Shown: positions 8,612 to 18,012, counted from the first letter of the stretch. The stretch: 64,000 nt of DNA from Prevotellaceae bacterium UBA2738 (GCA_002353585.1 DEJW01000005.1:1031-65030); one strand, 5' to 3'. A program made the numbers and translations. Notes: a model not told the origin generated them from the sequence alone.

Positions 8612-11083
8612 ATGGCGCAGAAAAAACCAGCGAAACCCAAAAATAAAGTGTCTTTCAAGGAAGCAATAGGATTCAATGCCGTATTTGCGAATGAAAAGAC
8701 CAACTTCACCGTAGGCATTACATTATTCGTAATGGCGGTGCTGATGATTATCAGTTTTATATCTTATTTCACCACATGTGATGCAGACCAGAGTCTGGTG
8801 CTAAATCCTATGCCTGGCGATTTGGCTAATACGGGCAGAGAGTTTCAGAATGCCTGTGGTTCATGGGGAGCATACACCTCACACTTCTTTATCAATATCT
8901 GTTTTGGCTTTTCTGCATTCCTTATACCTCTTTTTATTATAGCGAGTGCCACAAACATGATGGGAATATACAAACTGAACTTATGGAAGTGGTTCTTCTC
9001 TCTCATGTGTATCATGATATGGAGCAGTGTGACATGTGCAAAATTCGTAAATCCGCTGCTTACTGACCAGATTTACAACGCAGGTGGCGGACATGGATTG
9101 TTTATAGCCGACTCATTAGAGAACATCGTTGGAACACCAGGACTGACGGCTATACTTGCGCTGACGGCAATATTCTTCCTAACCTATATATCAAGCGAGA
9201 CAATCGTTATAATAAGGAAGATGCTGAACCCGTTTGAGCACATCAAGAAGATTCCTCTGGTATTCTCAAATGTCAATGACAAGGGTGAGTTGGTAGTGCC
9301 AGAGACAAGCGAATTAGCGTCACAGGAGGATGACCTGGTGTATGATGACCCAACAGAGCAGTCTGTGGAGTTTGACCTCAAGACAGACCAGGCTATCATA
9401 AATGATGCTGGCTATAACGATGACACTACAGCAACTCAGCCAAGAGTGGTTGCACCAGAAACAAGCTATGGAAGTTCAGAAACAGGCTTTGAAATAGAAG
9501 AAGGATTCAAGGAAGAGGCTGCAGGTGATAAGATATTGGCGGACGATATGAGCATGGGTGCTTATGACCCTAAGGCTACACTGTCAAGATATAAGTACCC
9601 TACCCTTGACCTGCTGAAGAAGTATGATACTGACGGACGTTCATTCATAGATATGGATGAGCAGCAGGCTAACAAGAACCGTATCGTTCAGGTGTTGGGT
9701 AACTTTGGCGTAATCGTTGAGAGCATCAAGGCTACCGTTGGTCCTACTATCACACTGTATGAGATAACCCTTAAGCCTGGTATCAAGATCAGTAAGGTGC
9801 GTTCGCTGGAGGATGATATAGCCCTCTCTCTCGCTGCTGACGGAATACGTATCATAGCTCCTATACCTGGTCGTGGTACTATAGGTATTGAGGTGCCAAA
9901 TGCCAACCCACAGGTGGTGTCAATGGAGTCAATACTTAATTCTAAGAAGTTCAAGGAGTCAAAGATGGCTCTGCCACTGGCATTGGGTAAGACTATCAGT
10001 AATGAGATATACATGGTGGACCTTGCAAAGATTCCTCACCTGCTGGTAGCTGGTGCTACTGGTCAGGGTAAGTCTGTAGGTCTTAATGTCATTATCACCT
10101 CTTTATTATATAAGAAGCATCCAGCTGAACTGAAGTTTGTGCTTGTTGACCCAAAGATGGTGGAATTCTCTATCTACAAGCCTTTGACAAATCACTTCCT
10201 GGCGCAAATTCCACCAGAGAGCGAAGCTGACGAACCAATCATTACAGACGTAACCAAGGTGGTGAAGACCTTGAATTCTGTGTGTCAGGAGATGGATGAT
10301 CGCTACAACCTGCTGAAACAGGCTAACGTGAGAAAGCTGGAAGAGTATAACGAGAAGTTCACTAACAGAGAACTGAATCCTGAACTCGGTCACAGATACT
10401 TGCCATATATCGTAGTAATAATCGACGAGTATGGTGACCTGATTATGACAGCAGGAAAGGAAATAGAATTGCCTATAGCACGTATTGCACAGAAGGCTCG
10501 TGCCGTTGGTATTCACATGATTATTGCTACTCAGCGTCCTACAACAAACATTATCACAGGTACTATCAAGGCTAACTTCCCTGGTCGTATGGCATTTAAG
10601 GTGATGTCGCAGATAGACTCCCGAACAATCCTTGACGGTGGTGGCGCTAACCAGTTGATAGGTCGTGGTGATATGCTTATTCTGGATAAGGGGACACCAG
10701 TACGTGTTCAGTGTGCATTTGTTGACACTCCAGAGGTGATTGCTATCAACGAGTTTATTGCTGAACAGCCAGGCTATGACGGTCCATTCGAATTGCCAGA
10801 GCCAATCGTTAATGATGAAGGCGGTGGTGGCAACTCAGAAGATCTCTCTAACCTCGACCAGTTGTTTGGCGAGGCTGCAAGGGTTATCGTTTCTACCCAG
10901 CAGGGTTCTACATCACTCATTCAGCGTAAGTTCTCTATCGGCTACAACCGTGCAGGACGACTGATGGATCAGTTGGAGAAAGCTGGTGTGGTAGGTGCTG
11001 CTCATGGTTCAAAGCCACGTGAGGTTTTGATACAGGATGAGAACACCCTGCAATCGCTTTTGAATACTCTGGGTACAAACTAA
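8612..11083 (+). CDS. ftsK: FtsK/SpoIIIE family DNA translocase
   Basis: Membrane-anchored ATPase that pumps chromosome ends through the division septum. An N-terminal set of four hydrophobic segments (about residues 30-200) is followed by an acidic linker and the motor: Walker A GATGQGKSVGLN near residue 484, Walker B VVIIDEYGDL near residue 606, and RPTTNIITGTIKANFPGR. The C-terminal gamma winged helix, which recognises KOPS-type sequences, is present (STSLIQRKFSIGYNRAGRLM). Length 823 aa is normal for Bacteroidetes. A LolA-like gene follows in the same direction. Confidence 0.95.
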   Translation: MAQKKPAKPKNKVSFKEAIGFNAVFANEKTNFTVGITLFVMAVLMIISFISYFTTCDADQSLVLNPMPGDLANTGREFQNACGSWGAYTSHFFINICFGFSAFLIPLFIIASATNMMGIYKLNLWKWFFSLMCIMIWSSVTCAKFVNPLLTDQIYNAGGGHGLFIADSLENIVGTPGLTAILALTAIFFLTYISSETIVIIRKMLNPFEHIKKIPLVFSNVNDKGELVVPETSELASQEDDLVYDDPTEQSVEFDLKTDQAIINDAGYNDDTTATQPRVVAPETSYGSSETGFEIEEGFKEEAAGDKILADDMSMGAYDPKATLSRYKYPTLDLLKKYDTDGRSFIDMDEQQANKNRIVQVLGNFGVIVESIKATVGPTITLYEITLKPGIKISKVRSLEDDIALSLAADGIRIIAPIPGRGTIGIEVPNANPQVVSMESILNSKKFKESKMALPLALGKTISNEIYMVDLAKIPHLLVAGATGQGKSVGLNVIITSLLYKKHPAELKFVLVDPKMVEFSIYKPLTNHFLAQIPPESEADEPIITDVTKVVKTLNSVCQEMDDRYNLLKQANVRKLEEYNEKFTNRELNPELGHRYLPYIVVIIDEYGDLIMTAGKEIELPIARIAQKARAVGIHMIIATQRPTTNIITGTIKANFPGRMAFKVMSQIDSRTILDGGGANQLIGRGDMLILDKGTPVRVQCAFVDTPEVIAINEFIAEQPGYDGPFELPEPIVNDEGGGGNSEDLSNLDQLFGEAARVIVSTQQGSTSLIQRKFSIGYNRAGRLMDQLEKAGVVGAAHGSKPREVLIQDENTLQSLLNTLGTN

Positions 11084-11117
11084 CTTGCTACATATATATA
11101 TATAAAGTAAGAAGAAT

Positions 11118-11726
11118 ATGGTGATAAGAAAACTGATTATATATATTGTCGCAATTTTGACAATATTCCCCCTCGTGGCTGATGCAGCCAAGAAGCAGGA
11201 TGGTAAGGCTATACTTGATCGTGTGGCTTCGAAGATAAACATCAGCAAGGGAGCATCTATGGGCTTTACTGTTACGAGTGCCAAAATCAGTCAGAGTGGA
11301 ACAATAACTGTGAAAGGTAATAAGTTCTGCGCCCGTACTGGTATGGCTAAGATATGGTATGATGGCAAGACCCAGTGGACTTACAACAAGAAAACCGATG
11401 AAGTAAATATAGCTTCGCCATCAGCCTCTCAGCAGCAGAGCATGAACCCCTACACCTTTCTTAATTTATATAAGCGGGGGTATTCCAATACTGTAGAGAC
11501 TAAGAACAACGATTATATAGTTCATCTGGTTGGTAAGGGCAAGAGCATCAGCGAGATGTACGTTACAGTAGATAAACGATATAATCTGAAACAGATAAAG
11601 TTGAAACAGGGAAGCAACTGGATAACTATCTCTGTTTCAAATGTTAAGCATGTGAGCGTTTCTGATTCTGCTTTCCGATTTAACTCAAAAGAGTATCCGA
11701 AAGCTGAGATTATTGATTTAAGATAA
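11118..11726 (+). CDS. LolA-like outer-membrane lipoprotein carrier protein
   Basis: A 202-aa periplasmic protein with an N-terminal signal peptide (KLIIYIVAILTIFPLVADA). The rest fits the LolA-like beta-sandwich family in Bacteroidetes: alternating strands with GTITVKGNKFCA, the AKIWYDGKTQWTYN block and a C-terminal YPKAEIIDLR. LolA proteins shuttle lipoproteins across the periplasm; whether this one does so is inferred from family only. It sits 34 bp after ftsK and 9 bp before rnz, so the three are probably one transcription unit. Confidence 0.82.
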   Translation: MVIRKLIIYIVAILTIFPLVADAAKKQDGKAILDRVASKINISKGASMGFTVTSAKISQSGTITVKGNKFCARTGMAKIWYDGKTQWTYNKKTDEVNIASPSASQQQSMNPYTFLNLYKRGYSNTVETKNNDYIVHLVGKGKSISEMYVTVDKRYNLKQIKLKQGSNWITISVSNVKHVSVSDSAFRFNSKEYPKAEIIDLR

Positions 11727-11735
11727 AAGGGATTC

Positions 11736-12650
11736 TTGCAACCGTTTAAAGTTCACATATTAGGGTGTGGCTCAGCCTTGCCAACCAGTCATCATAATCC
11801 ATCATCGCAAATTGTTGAGATTAGGGGTAAATATTTTATGATTGACTGTGGCGAGGGAACCCAGACTCAGGTCAGACGATCACATACCAGTTTCTCCAAA
11901 CTATATGCCATCTTTATTTCTCACATACATGGTGACCACGTGTTGGGGCTTATAGGTATGCTCTCTACGTTCGGACTGCAAGGTCGCACTACCCCACTCC
12001 ATGTATATGCTCCCAAGGAGTATGAAACACTTTTCAATATGGAGATAGAGACCTTCTGTTCCACACTTGATTATGACATAGTATTCCACCCGATAGACAC
12101 GACAAAGGAGGAAATTATATACGAAGACCGCTCGCTGACGATTGAGACGATTCACCTGCATCATCGTATGCCTTGTTCAGGTTTCATATTCAGGGAAAAG
12201 GAAGGTCTTCGTCACATAAATCCTAAAGCGGTAGCTTTTTACAATGTTCCTACGTCACAGTTAAACAATCTGCGTGCTGGCAAAGACTGGGTGAATGAAG
12301 ACGGAGAAGTCATAGCAAATGAGAAACTCACTACTCCAGCAGACCCAGTAAGAGCTTATGCCTATTGTTCAGATACAAGATATATGCCTTCCCTTCATAA
12401 AAAACTGAAAGGTGTCACCACTCTCTATCATGAATCCACCTATTGTGAGGATATGAAGGATAAGGCTGTGAAATATCTGCACTCTACGGCTCGAGAAGCT
12501 GCCATGACAGCTCGTGATGCTGGAGTAAATAAGTTGTTGCTTGGACATTACAGCAAACGTTATCAGGATGAACGTCCTCTGTTAGAAGAAGCAAAAGCAG
12601 TGTTTAAAGAGTCTTATCTAACAGATGAAGGTAAGGTTTTTGAAGTATAG
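11736..12650 (+). CDS. rnz: Ribonuclease Z
   Basis: Metallo-beta-lactamase-fold endonuclease that trims tRNA 3' trailers. The zinc motif HIHGDHVLGL is around residues 63-72; further conserved His/Asp residues occur in HHRMPC, YCSDTRYM and LGHYSKRYQ. The N-terminal KVHILGCGSALPTSHHNPSS is the family's first strand, so the start must precede it; the only candidate is TTG at 11736-11738, since the next ATG would delete this block. Length 304 aa is normal. Last gene of the ftsK unit. Confidence 0.93.
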   Translation: MQPFKVHILGCGSALPTSHHNPSSQIVEIRGKYFMIDCGEGTQTQVRRSHTSFSKLYAIFISHIHGDHVLGLIGMLSTFGLQGRTTPLHVYAPKEYETLFNMEIETFCSTLDYDIVFHPIDTTKEEIIYEDRSLTIETIHLHHRMPCSGFIFREKEGLRHINPKAVAFYNVPTSQLNNLRAGKDWVNEDGEVIANEKLTTPADPVRAYAYCSDTRYMPSLHKKLKGVTTLYHESTYCEDMKDKAVKYLHSTAREAAMTARDAGVNKLLLGHYSKRYQDERPLLEEAKAVFKESYLTDEGKVFEV

Positions 12651-12683
12651 ATTTTGTGCGGCTTAGATTCCGTGAACGCACAC

Positions 12684-12706
12684 AAAAAAAGGGCTCCGCT
12701 GAGCCC
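12684..12706 (-). terminator. Strong hairpin GGGCTC-CGCT-GAGCCC, minus-strand terminator
   Basis: A 6-bp GC stem (12691-12696 / 12701-12706) with a 4-nt loop. On the minus strand it is followed by seven T (12684-12690), so it would end transcripts of the DUF2520 gene, whose stop is about 250 bp upstream; it may also slow plus-strand transcripts from rnz. Confidence 0.7.
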
Positions 12707-12735
12707 CAATCTTTGTTAACCTTAAATCTAATACT

Positions 12736-12822
12736 ATGAAAAACACATTGCAAAATTACAATCATAATCGTAAAATTGCAAGTTTTTTTTCTTTTTTCTT
12801 ATTCACAATAATATTTTCTTGA
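12736..12822 (+). other. Possible 28-aa small membrane or leader peptide ORF
   Basis: ATG at 12736 opens MKNTLQNYNHNRKIASFF and continues as a Phe-rich hydrophobic run to TGA at 12820-12822. A basic/polar start followed by a hydrophobic stretch resembles a tiny membrane peptide. It lies in the 305-bp gap between rnz and the DUF2520 gene, directly after the GGGCTC hairpin. I do not recognise a family; the frame may be chance. Confidence 0.25.
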
Positions 12823-12882
12823 CCAAAATCAAGAAAAGCGGCGCGTTATACTCTCTAATATATGTATATTATTGCTTGCTGC

Positions 12883-12945
12883 GGTTACTTAGCATCCATC
12901 TCTGGTTACTAAGCAACCACATGTGGTTACTTAGCACCCACGTCT
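12883..12945. repeat. Three tandem 21-bp mini-palindrome repeats
   Basis: Units start at 12883, 12904 and 12925. Each has a 15-nt core of the form GGTTACTTAGCAnCC (GGTT/AACC ends pair in the middle unit) plus a 6-nt linker (ATCTCT, ACATGT, ACGTCT). A fourth, degenerate copy runs into the DUF2520 stop codon. The layout matches the array at 44861-44923, though the core sequence differs. Confidence 0.75.
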
Positions 12946-12955
12946 CTTTGCTTAG

Positions 12956-13729
12956 TTACTGCGCAGAACTATCTTGTAGTATGCTTTTTGCCATAAGTTG
13001 ATAGATTTCCTTGGTCAAGGGAGAGTCTATCAGTTCCATCTGGCGTCTCATGACTTCCTGATCATTTCTTACCATTGGACCAGTCTGCGCCAAACGAGGA
13101 GAAATATGTGTGGCTTTTTTGGCAGTCTCCATTATCAACGGACCAAAAAGTGAGAAATCTAAATGTTCGGCTTCTGTTATTCTCTCAGCCAGACGATAAC
13201 AGTGGTTAGTAAGATTAGATGCGAAAACCGCAGCCAAATGCATCTTTTTGCGCTGGTCAGAATTTATCTCTACCACCCTGTCTGAAATGCTGTTTGCTAT
13301 CCTTGTTACAACATCTTTGGTATATTGGTTAACAGCTTCTATAAAACATGGTATCTCTTTGAAATTCACTGCTATACCCTTCGTAAAAGATTGCATCGGA
13401 TACAGCACCCCAGCGTTATTCGTATATTTTTTTATAACATCGATGGAAACACTACCTGCAGTATGTAGGAAAACAGCCTCTTCCCTACCCTTTGCTAATG
13501 ATTCTACGACACCTTCTATGGCATCATCTTTCACAGCTATGAGAAAAACATCAGCATCAGTTATAACATCCTCTGTTTTATCCGTAAACTGACACCCCAA
13601 TTTATCAGCCAATTCCTTAGCATGTTCTAAGGTTTTACTGAACACCTGACATGGTACAATACCTGCATTTTTTAGTGCAAGTGAAATGTTTGTTGCAAGA
13701 TTACCTGAGCCTATTATTACGATTTTCAT
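12956..13729 (-). CDS. Rossmann-like and DUF2520 domain oxidoreductase; candidate ketopantoate reductase (PanG type)
   Basis: A 257-aa protein with an N-terminal NAD(P)-binding Rossmann domain (MKIVIIGSGNLATNISLAL; GxGxxA motif at residues 7-12) and a C-terminal helical domain of the DUF2520 type, as in 6-phosphogluconate-dehydrogenase-like proteins (KMHLAAVFASNLTNH near residue 163; QTGPMVRND near residue 222). It is divergent from panB across a 204-bp gap. The adjacent operon has panB, panC and panD but no panE, so this protein may supply the ketopantoate reduction step. As I recall, the alternative reductase PanG of Francisella belongs to this superfamily; I could not check that. The domain call is firm, the function inferred. 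Confidence 0.8.
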   Translation of the reverse strand: MKIVIIGSGNLATNISLALKNAGIVPCQVFSKTLEHAKELADKLGCQFTDKTEDVITDADVFLIAVKDDAIEGVVESLAKGREEAVFLHTAGSVSIDVIKKYTNNAGVLYPMQSFTKGIAVNFKEIPCFIEAVNQYTKDVVTRIANSISDRVVEINSDQRKKMHLAAVFASNLTNHCYRLAERITEAEHLDFSLFGPLIMETAKKATHISPRLAQTGPMVRNDQEVMRRQMELIDSPLTKEIYQLMAKSILQDSSAQ

Positions 13730-13733
13730 ATTG

Positions 13734-13868
13734 CGAAGGTACGAGTATTTTTCTTCTCCACACCTTTATGATATGTGAAAAAAGATTAAAAGTCAGTACA
13801 TTTATTTGTTTTAGTCAACTAAAAGTCATTATTAAATAGGTATAGTTGGAAAAATCTTTGTAATTTTG
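13734..13868. promoter_or_regulatory. Divergent control region between the DUF2520 gene and panB
   Basis: It contains a minus-strand -7-like box TACCTTCG (13734-13741) close to the DUF2520 start, a plus-strand -7 box TAATTTTG (13861-13868) for panB with no good -33 partner, a perfect palindrome TTTTAGT-CA-ACTAAAA (13809-13824) and two direct TAAAAGTCA repeats (13787-13795, 13820-13828) 33 bp apart. This looks like an operator region serving both directions. Confidence 0.5.
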
Positions 13869-13933
13869 CACCCGAAAAAAAATAAAAAGGACTTTTAAGA
13901 GTTTTACAAAGATTTTATTGTAAAGAACTGGCG

Positions 13934-14758
13934 ATGAAGAAATCGATAAATGATTTTATTTCTCGTAAAGGAGTTTTACCAATCAGCATGTTGACAGCAT
14001 ACGACTATCACACAGCCTGCACTATGGACGAGGCTGGAATTGATATGATACTGGTGGGTGACTCTCTTGGTAACGTGATGTTAGGATATGAAAATACCCT
14101 TGCTGTCACTGTTGAAGATATGATACATCATGGCAAAGCTGTTTGTCGTGGTGCAAAGAATGCTTTTGTTGTTATTGATATGCCTTTTATGTCATATCAA
14201 ACCTCTGTGAGTGATGCTGTTGCTAATGCGGGCAGAATAATGAAGGAAACCAACTGCCAGGCTGTAAAGATGGAAGGTGGTGCAGAATATGCTGACCGTA
14301 TCAAGGCAATAGTTCAGGCTGGTATTCCTGTGGTGGCTCATATCGGATTGACACCACAGTCAGTAAACGCTTTAGGTGGATACAAGGTTCAGGGCAAGAC
14401 ATACGAAGCAGCCCAGAAACTGATTCAGGATGCAAAGGCAGTAGAAGAAGCCGGCGCCTTCGCTATCACTCTGGAATGTGTTCCTGCAGCTTTGGCAAAA
14501 CTTATTACTGAGCAGGTTGATGCACTGACTATCGGCATAGGTGCAGGTAACGGTTGTGACGGACAGGTGTTGGTGTATCAGGACATGTTGGGCTACGCCA
14601 ATGACTTCACACCTAAGTTTGTCAAGAAGTATGCCGACCTTCACAGCATAATGCTTGAGGCATTTAAGCAGTATAAATCCGATTGCGAGCAGCGTGTCTT
14701 CCCCTCTGATGACAAATCGTTTGATATCAGCGATGAAGTGCTGCAGAAACTCTATTAG
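13934..14758 (+). CDS. panB: 3-methyl-2-oxobutanoate hydroxymethyltransferase
   Basis: First committed step to pantoate: transfers a hydroxymethyl group from methylene-THF to 2-oxoisovalerate, giving ketopantoate. 274 aa, a typical length. Conserved segments seen: MLTAYDYHTACTMDEAGID, LVGDSLGNVMLGYENTL with the metal-binding Asp, KMEGG, and HIGLTPQSVNALGGYKVQGK with the GlyGlyTyr loop; the catalytic Glu lies in LECVP. First gene of the CoA operon; panC starts 20 bp after its stop. Confidence 0.95.
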   Translation: MKKSINDFISRKGVLPISMLTAYDYHTACTMDEAGIDMILVGDSLGNVMLGYENTLAVTVEDMIHHGKAVCRGAKNAFVVIDMPFMSYQTSVSDAVANAGRIMKETNCQAVKMEGGAEYADRIKAIVQAGIPVVAHIGLTPQSVNALGGYKVQGKTYEAAQKLIQDAKAVEEAGAFAITLECVPAALAKLITEQVDALTIGIGAGNGCDGQVLVYQDMLGYANDFTPKFVKKYADLHSIMLEAFKQYKSDCEQRVFPSDDKSFDISDEVLQKLY

Positions 14759-14778
14759 AAACAATAAAAATAAAGATA

Positions 14779-15618
14779 ATGCAAGTAGTAAAAACCGTTA
14801 ACGAGGTTAGAGAGATTGTAAAGGAGTGGAGAAAACAAGGCTTCAGCGTGGGTCTTGTTCCAACTATGGGATACCTGCATGAAGGCCACCAGAGCCTTAT
14901 TCGCAAGTCGGCAAGCCAGAATGACCGTACCGTAGTTTCTGTTTTTGTTAATCCTATACAGTTTGGTCCTACAGAGGATCTTGAGACATACCCACGCGAC
15001 CTTGAGCGTGACAAGAAGAAAGTGGAAGAAGCTGGGGGAAACTTGATTTTCAACCCTGAACCAAGTGAGATGTACCCTGAACACTTCACTTCTTTCATAG
15101 ATACTACAGAAACTACCGAACTGCTTTGTGGTGCACGTCGTCCAATACACTTTCGTGGAGTATGTACCGTGGTAGGCAAACTATTTAATATCGTAATGCC
15201 AGATAGCGCTTACTTTGGTCAGAAGGATGCACAGCAGCTTGCAACCATCAAAAGGTTTGCTCGTGACCTGAACTTTAATGTGAAGATTGTTCCCTGCCCT
15301 ATCATCAGAGAGGACGATGGTCTTGCTAAGTCAAGTCGTAACACATACCTTTCACCAGTAGAACGTAAGGCTGCACTCATTCTGTCACAAAGTCTTGCTA
15401 AGGGTAAGGCAGCCATAGAGAATGGTGAGAAGAATGCAAACAAGATAATAAACATAATAAAAGAGAACCTTGAGACAGAACCTTTGGCTCGCGTCGACTA
15501 CGTGGAGGTTGTTGACTTTGACAACATTCAGCGTGTTGACACCATAACAGGCAATACCCTCGTTGCTATTGCTGTGTATATAGGTAAGACTCGTCTCATA
15601 GATAACTTCATTGTATGA
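14779..15618 (+). CDS. panC: Pantothenate synthetase (pantoate--beta-alanine ligase)
   Basis: Adenylates pantoate and joins it to beta-alanine to form pantothenate. 279 aa. Class I synthetase-like nucleotidyltransferase motifs are visible: [17 protein letters not shown] with HxGH near residue 37, [19 protein letters not shown], and the KMSKS-like KSSRNTYLS near residue 183. It overlaps panD by four bases (ATGA), indicating translational coupling. Confidence 0.96.
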   Translation: MQVVKTVNEVREIVKEWRKQGFSVGLVPTMGYLHEGHQSLIRKSASQNDRTVVSVFVNPIQFGPTEDLETYPRDLERDKKKVEEAGGNLIFNPEPSEMYPEHFTSFIDTTETTELLCGARRPIHFRGVCTVVGKLFNIVMPDSAYFGQKDAQQLATIKRFARDLNFNVKIVPCPIIREDDGLAKSSRNTYLSPVERKAALILSQSLAKGKAAIENGEKNANKIINIIKENLETEPLARVDYVEVVDFDNIQRVDTITGNTLVAIAVYIGKTRLIDNFIV

Positions 15619-16004
15619 ACATAACACTCCTGAAATCCAAGATACACCGTGCTGTAGTAACACAGGCTGACCTTGATTATGTTGGTAGTGTTACCATAGA
15701 TACCAACCTACTTCGCGAGGCTGGCATTATGGAGTATGAAAAAGTACAGATAGTTGACATTAACAACGGCAACCGCTTTGAAACCTACACCATAGCTGGT
15801 GAAGAAGGGTCAGGTATCATCTGTCTTAACGGCGCTGCTGCCAAATGCGTGAACGTTGGTGATAAGGTTATTATCATGGCTTATGCTGATATGTCAACTG
15901 AAGAGGCAACTACACATAAGCCTACCGTACTTTTTGTAAACGACAAGAACCAGATAGTTCGTAAGGCAAATTACGAAAAGCATGGACTGTTGAACGACCA
16001 GTAA
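15615..16004 (+). CDS. panD: Aspartate 1-decarboxylase proenzyme
   Basis: Makes beta-alanine from aspartate. The 129-aa proenzyme self-cleaves at Gly24-Ser25 (context YVGSVTID), generating the pyruvoyl cofactor; the site is intact. [19 protein letters not shown] is the characteristic C-terminal part. Coupled to panC by a 4-bp overlap and followed 32 bp later by coaBC, so beta-alanine supply and its use are co-transcribed. Confidence 0.96.
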   Translation: MNITLLKSKIHRAVVTQADLDYVGSVTIDTNLLREAGIMEYEKVQIVDINNGNRFETYTIAGEEGSGIICLNGAAAKCVNVGDKVIIMAYADMSTEEATTHKPTVLFVNDKNQIVRKANYEKHGLLNDQ

Positions 16005-16036
16005 AACTGTAGAATGACCCTTAACAAACGGATCTT

Positions 16037-17224
16037 ATGTTGAATGGTAAAACAATAGTATTGGGCGTTACAGGCTCTATAGCTGCATATAAGATTGCAG
16101 GGCTGGCATCTATGCTGGTGAAGCAACATGCTGATGTGCATGTTATTATGACAAAGAATGCCTGCAATTTTATCAATCCCATAACATTTGAGACACTTAC
16201 CAAACATAAGTGCCTCGTTGATACATTTGACAGAAACTTCGAGTTTAGTGTCAAACATGTTTCCCTTGCTCAGGCTGCTGATGTCTTCCTTATAGCTCCT
16301 GCTTCAGCAAATGTTATAGGTAAGATAGCAAATGGAATATGTGATGACATGCTTACAACCACCGTTTGTGCAACACGTAAACCTGTTCTCATCTCCCCTG
16401 CCATGAACACTGGCATGTTTGAGAATCCTATTGTTCAAGATAATCTGAAGAAACTTGCCCGTTTTGGCTATCATATCATCCAGCCTGCAGTTGGCAGATT
16501 AGCATGTGGCGATGTAGGAACTGGTAAGATGCCGTCAGAAGAGGAACTTTTTAATAACATCCTCCTTGCAATAGCAAAAGAAAAGGATTTGAAAGGAAAG
16601 CGCATTCTTATCTCTGCTGGTCCTACTCAAGAGGCTATTGATCCTGTTCGCTATATAACAAACCATTCATCAGGCAAGATGGGGTATGCTTTGGCAAAGA
16701 TGGCAAAACTTCGTGGTGCTGATGTGACACTCGTTTCTGGTCCTGTCAGCATTACAGCCTTTCCTGGTATTGAGGTAGTTGATGTGACAAGTGCAGCAGA
16801 CATGTATGATGCCGTTACTACTCGTAGTTCTCAAGCGGATATAATTGTAATGTGTAGTGCTGTGGCAGATTACACCCCTACCCTATACTCTGAACAGAAG
16901 GTAAAGAAGAGTGATGGTGATTTGTCTATTGCCCTTTCACGAACCAAGGATATATTGAAGAATCTTGGAGAAAATAAGCGTGAAGGTCAGATTGTAGTAG
17001 GTTTTTCAATGGAGACAGAGAATCTTATAGAGAATTCACAGGCTAAACTCCAAAAGAAAAATGTTGACATGATATGCGCCAATTCTATATCTACAGATGA
17101 AACAGGTTTTGGCGTAGATACTAATAAAGTGACGTTGATATTTAAGAATCATGTAGAAGAACTTCCTCTTTGTTCAAAAGAAGAAACAGCTGACATGATT
17201 CTCGACCAGATAATCAAGCTATGA
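16037..17224 (+). CDS. coaBC: Bifunctional phosphopantothenoylcysteine decarboxylase / phosphopantothenate--cysteine ligase
   Basis: Two sequential CoA steps in one polypeptide of 395 aa. The N-terminal flavoprotein CoaC part (GKTIVLGVTGSIAAYK; PAMNTGMFENPIVQDN; catalytic Cys in RLACGDVGTGKM near residue 157) is followed by the CTP-dependent CoaB part (ILISAGPTQEAIDPVRYITN and the AVADYTP segment). It overlaps coaX by 4 bp (ATGA). Confidence 0.95.
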   Translation: MLNGKTIVLGVTGSIAAYKIAGLASMLVKQHADVHVIMTKNACNFINPITFETLTKHKCLVDTFDRNFEFSVKHVSLAQAADVFLIAPASANVIGKIANGICDDMLTTTVCATRKPVLISPAMNTGMFENPIVQDNLKKLARFGYHIIQPAVGRLACGDVGTGKMPSEEELFNNILLAIAKEKDLKGKRILISAGPTQEAIDPVRYITNHSSGKMGYALAKMAKLRGADVTLVSGPVSITAFPGIEVVDVTSAADMYDAVTTRSSQADIIVMCSAVADYTPTLYSEQKVKKSDGDLSIALSRTKDILKNLGENKREGQIVVGFSMETENLIENSQAKLQKKNVDMICANSISTDETGFGVDTNKVTLIFKNHVEELPLCSKEETADMILDQIIKL

Positions 17225-18012
17225 AACTAATTATTGACATAGGCAACTCTACCATCGTTGTTGCAACGATAACTCCCACAGGAGAGGTTGACAAGACATG
17301 GCGTTTTAAGACCCTGAAGGATGAGACGGTTCGTTTCTTCCGTCATGAGTTATGGGCAGGATTCAAGAAACACAGCATGCTTGTAACAGATATTGATGAT
17401 GTTGTGATAAGTTCTGTAGTGCCAGAGGTTAATGATGATGTAGCACAGGCTATATCGGACCTTACGGGCGTTATACCTCATTTCTTCTGCACTGCCGATG
17501 CTCTTAAATCATTAAAGGTAGATGTAGAATCTCCTTCTCAGTTGGGTAAAGACCGCATAGCCGATGCTATTGGCGCCATAGAGTTGTATGGTGCCCCAGC
17601 GCTTGTGTTTGATTTCGGCACAGCCACCACTGTTGGTATAATTGATGAACACAAAACCTTTATTGGGGGGATGATAATACCTGGTGTCAAGACTTCACTC
17701 AATGCCCTTAGCAACAGAGCTTCCCAACTTCCTGCAATTGATCTTGACAAACCTCGTCATATAGTTGGCAAAAACACTCTGGAATGTATGCAGAGCGGCA
17801 TTCTTTATGGCACGGCAGCCATGATTGACGGTATCATAGAGCGCCTTTTGCCACTTATAAATTCTAACAACGTAAAACTCATAGCAACAGGAGGCATGGC
17901 ACGTTATATAATACCATATTGCCAGCACGATATTATAATTGAGGAATTCCTGCAATTCAAGGGCATCCTTGTTGCTACAAGACAACAGAAATATAATCTT
18001 CACATAGTATGA
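17221..18012 (+). CDS. coaX: Type III pantothenate kinase
   Basis: Phosphorylates pantothenate, feeding CoaBC. 263-aa ASKHA-fold protein of the CoaX family: N-terminal phosphate loop MKLIIDIGNSTIVVA, the catalytic region GKDRIADAIGA (Asp), FDFGTATTVGII, and GGMIIPGVKTSLNAL. Type III kinases are not feedback-inhibited by CoA, a known family property. Coupled by 4-bp overlaps to coaBC upstream and the BadF-family gene downstream. Confidence 0.93.
   Translation: MKLIIDIGNSTIVVATITPTGEVDKTWRFKTLKDETVRFFRHELWAGFKKHSMLVTDIDDVVISSVVPEVNDDVAQAISDLTGVIPHFFCTADALKSLKVDVESPSQLGKDRIADAIGAIELYGAPALVFDFGTATTVGIIDEHKTFIGGMIIPGVKTSLNALSNRASQLPAIDLDKPRHIVGKNTLECMQSGILYGTAAMIDGIIERLLPLINSNNVKLIATGGMARYIIPYCQHDIIIEEFLQFKGILVATRQQKYNLHIV

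Noticed and set aside
12883..12945. CRISPR-like short tandem array (also at 44861)
   Set aside because: The units are only 21 bp, with 6-nt linkers rather than spacers, and no cas genes are nearby.
12819..13001. 60-aa plus-strand frame with LLSxHxW repeats
   Set aside because: It is the translation of the 21-bp repeat array and runs over the DUF2520 gene end; the period is explained by the repeats.
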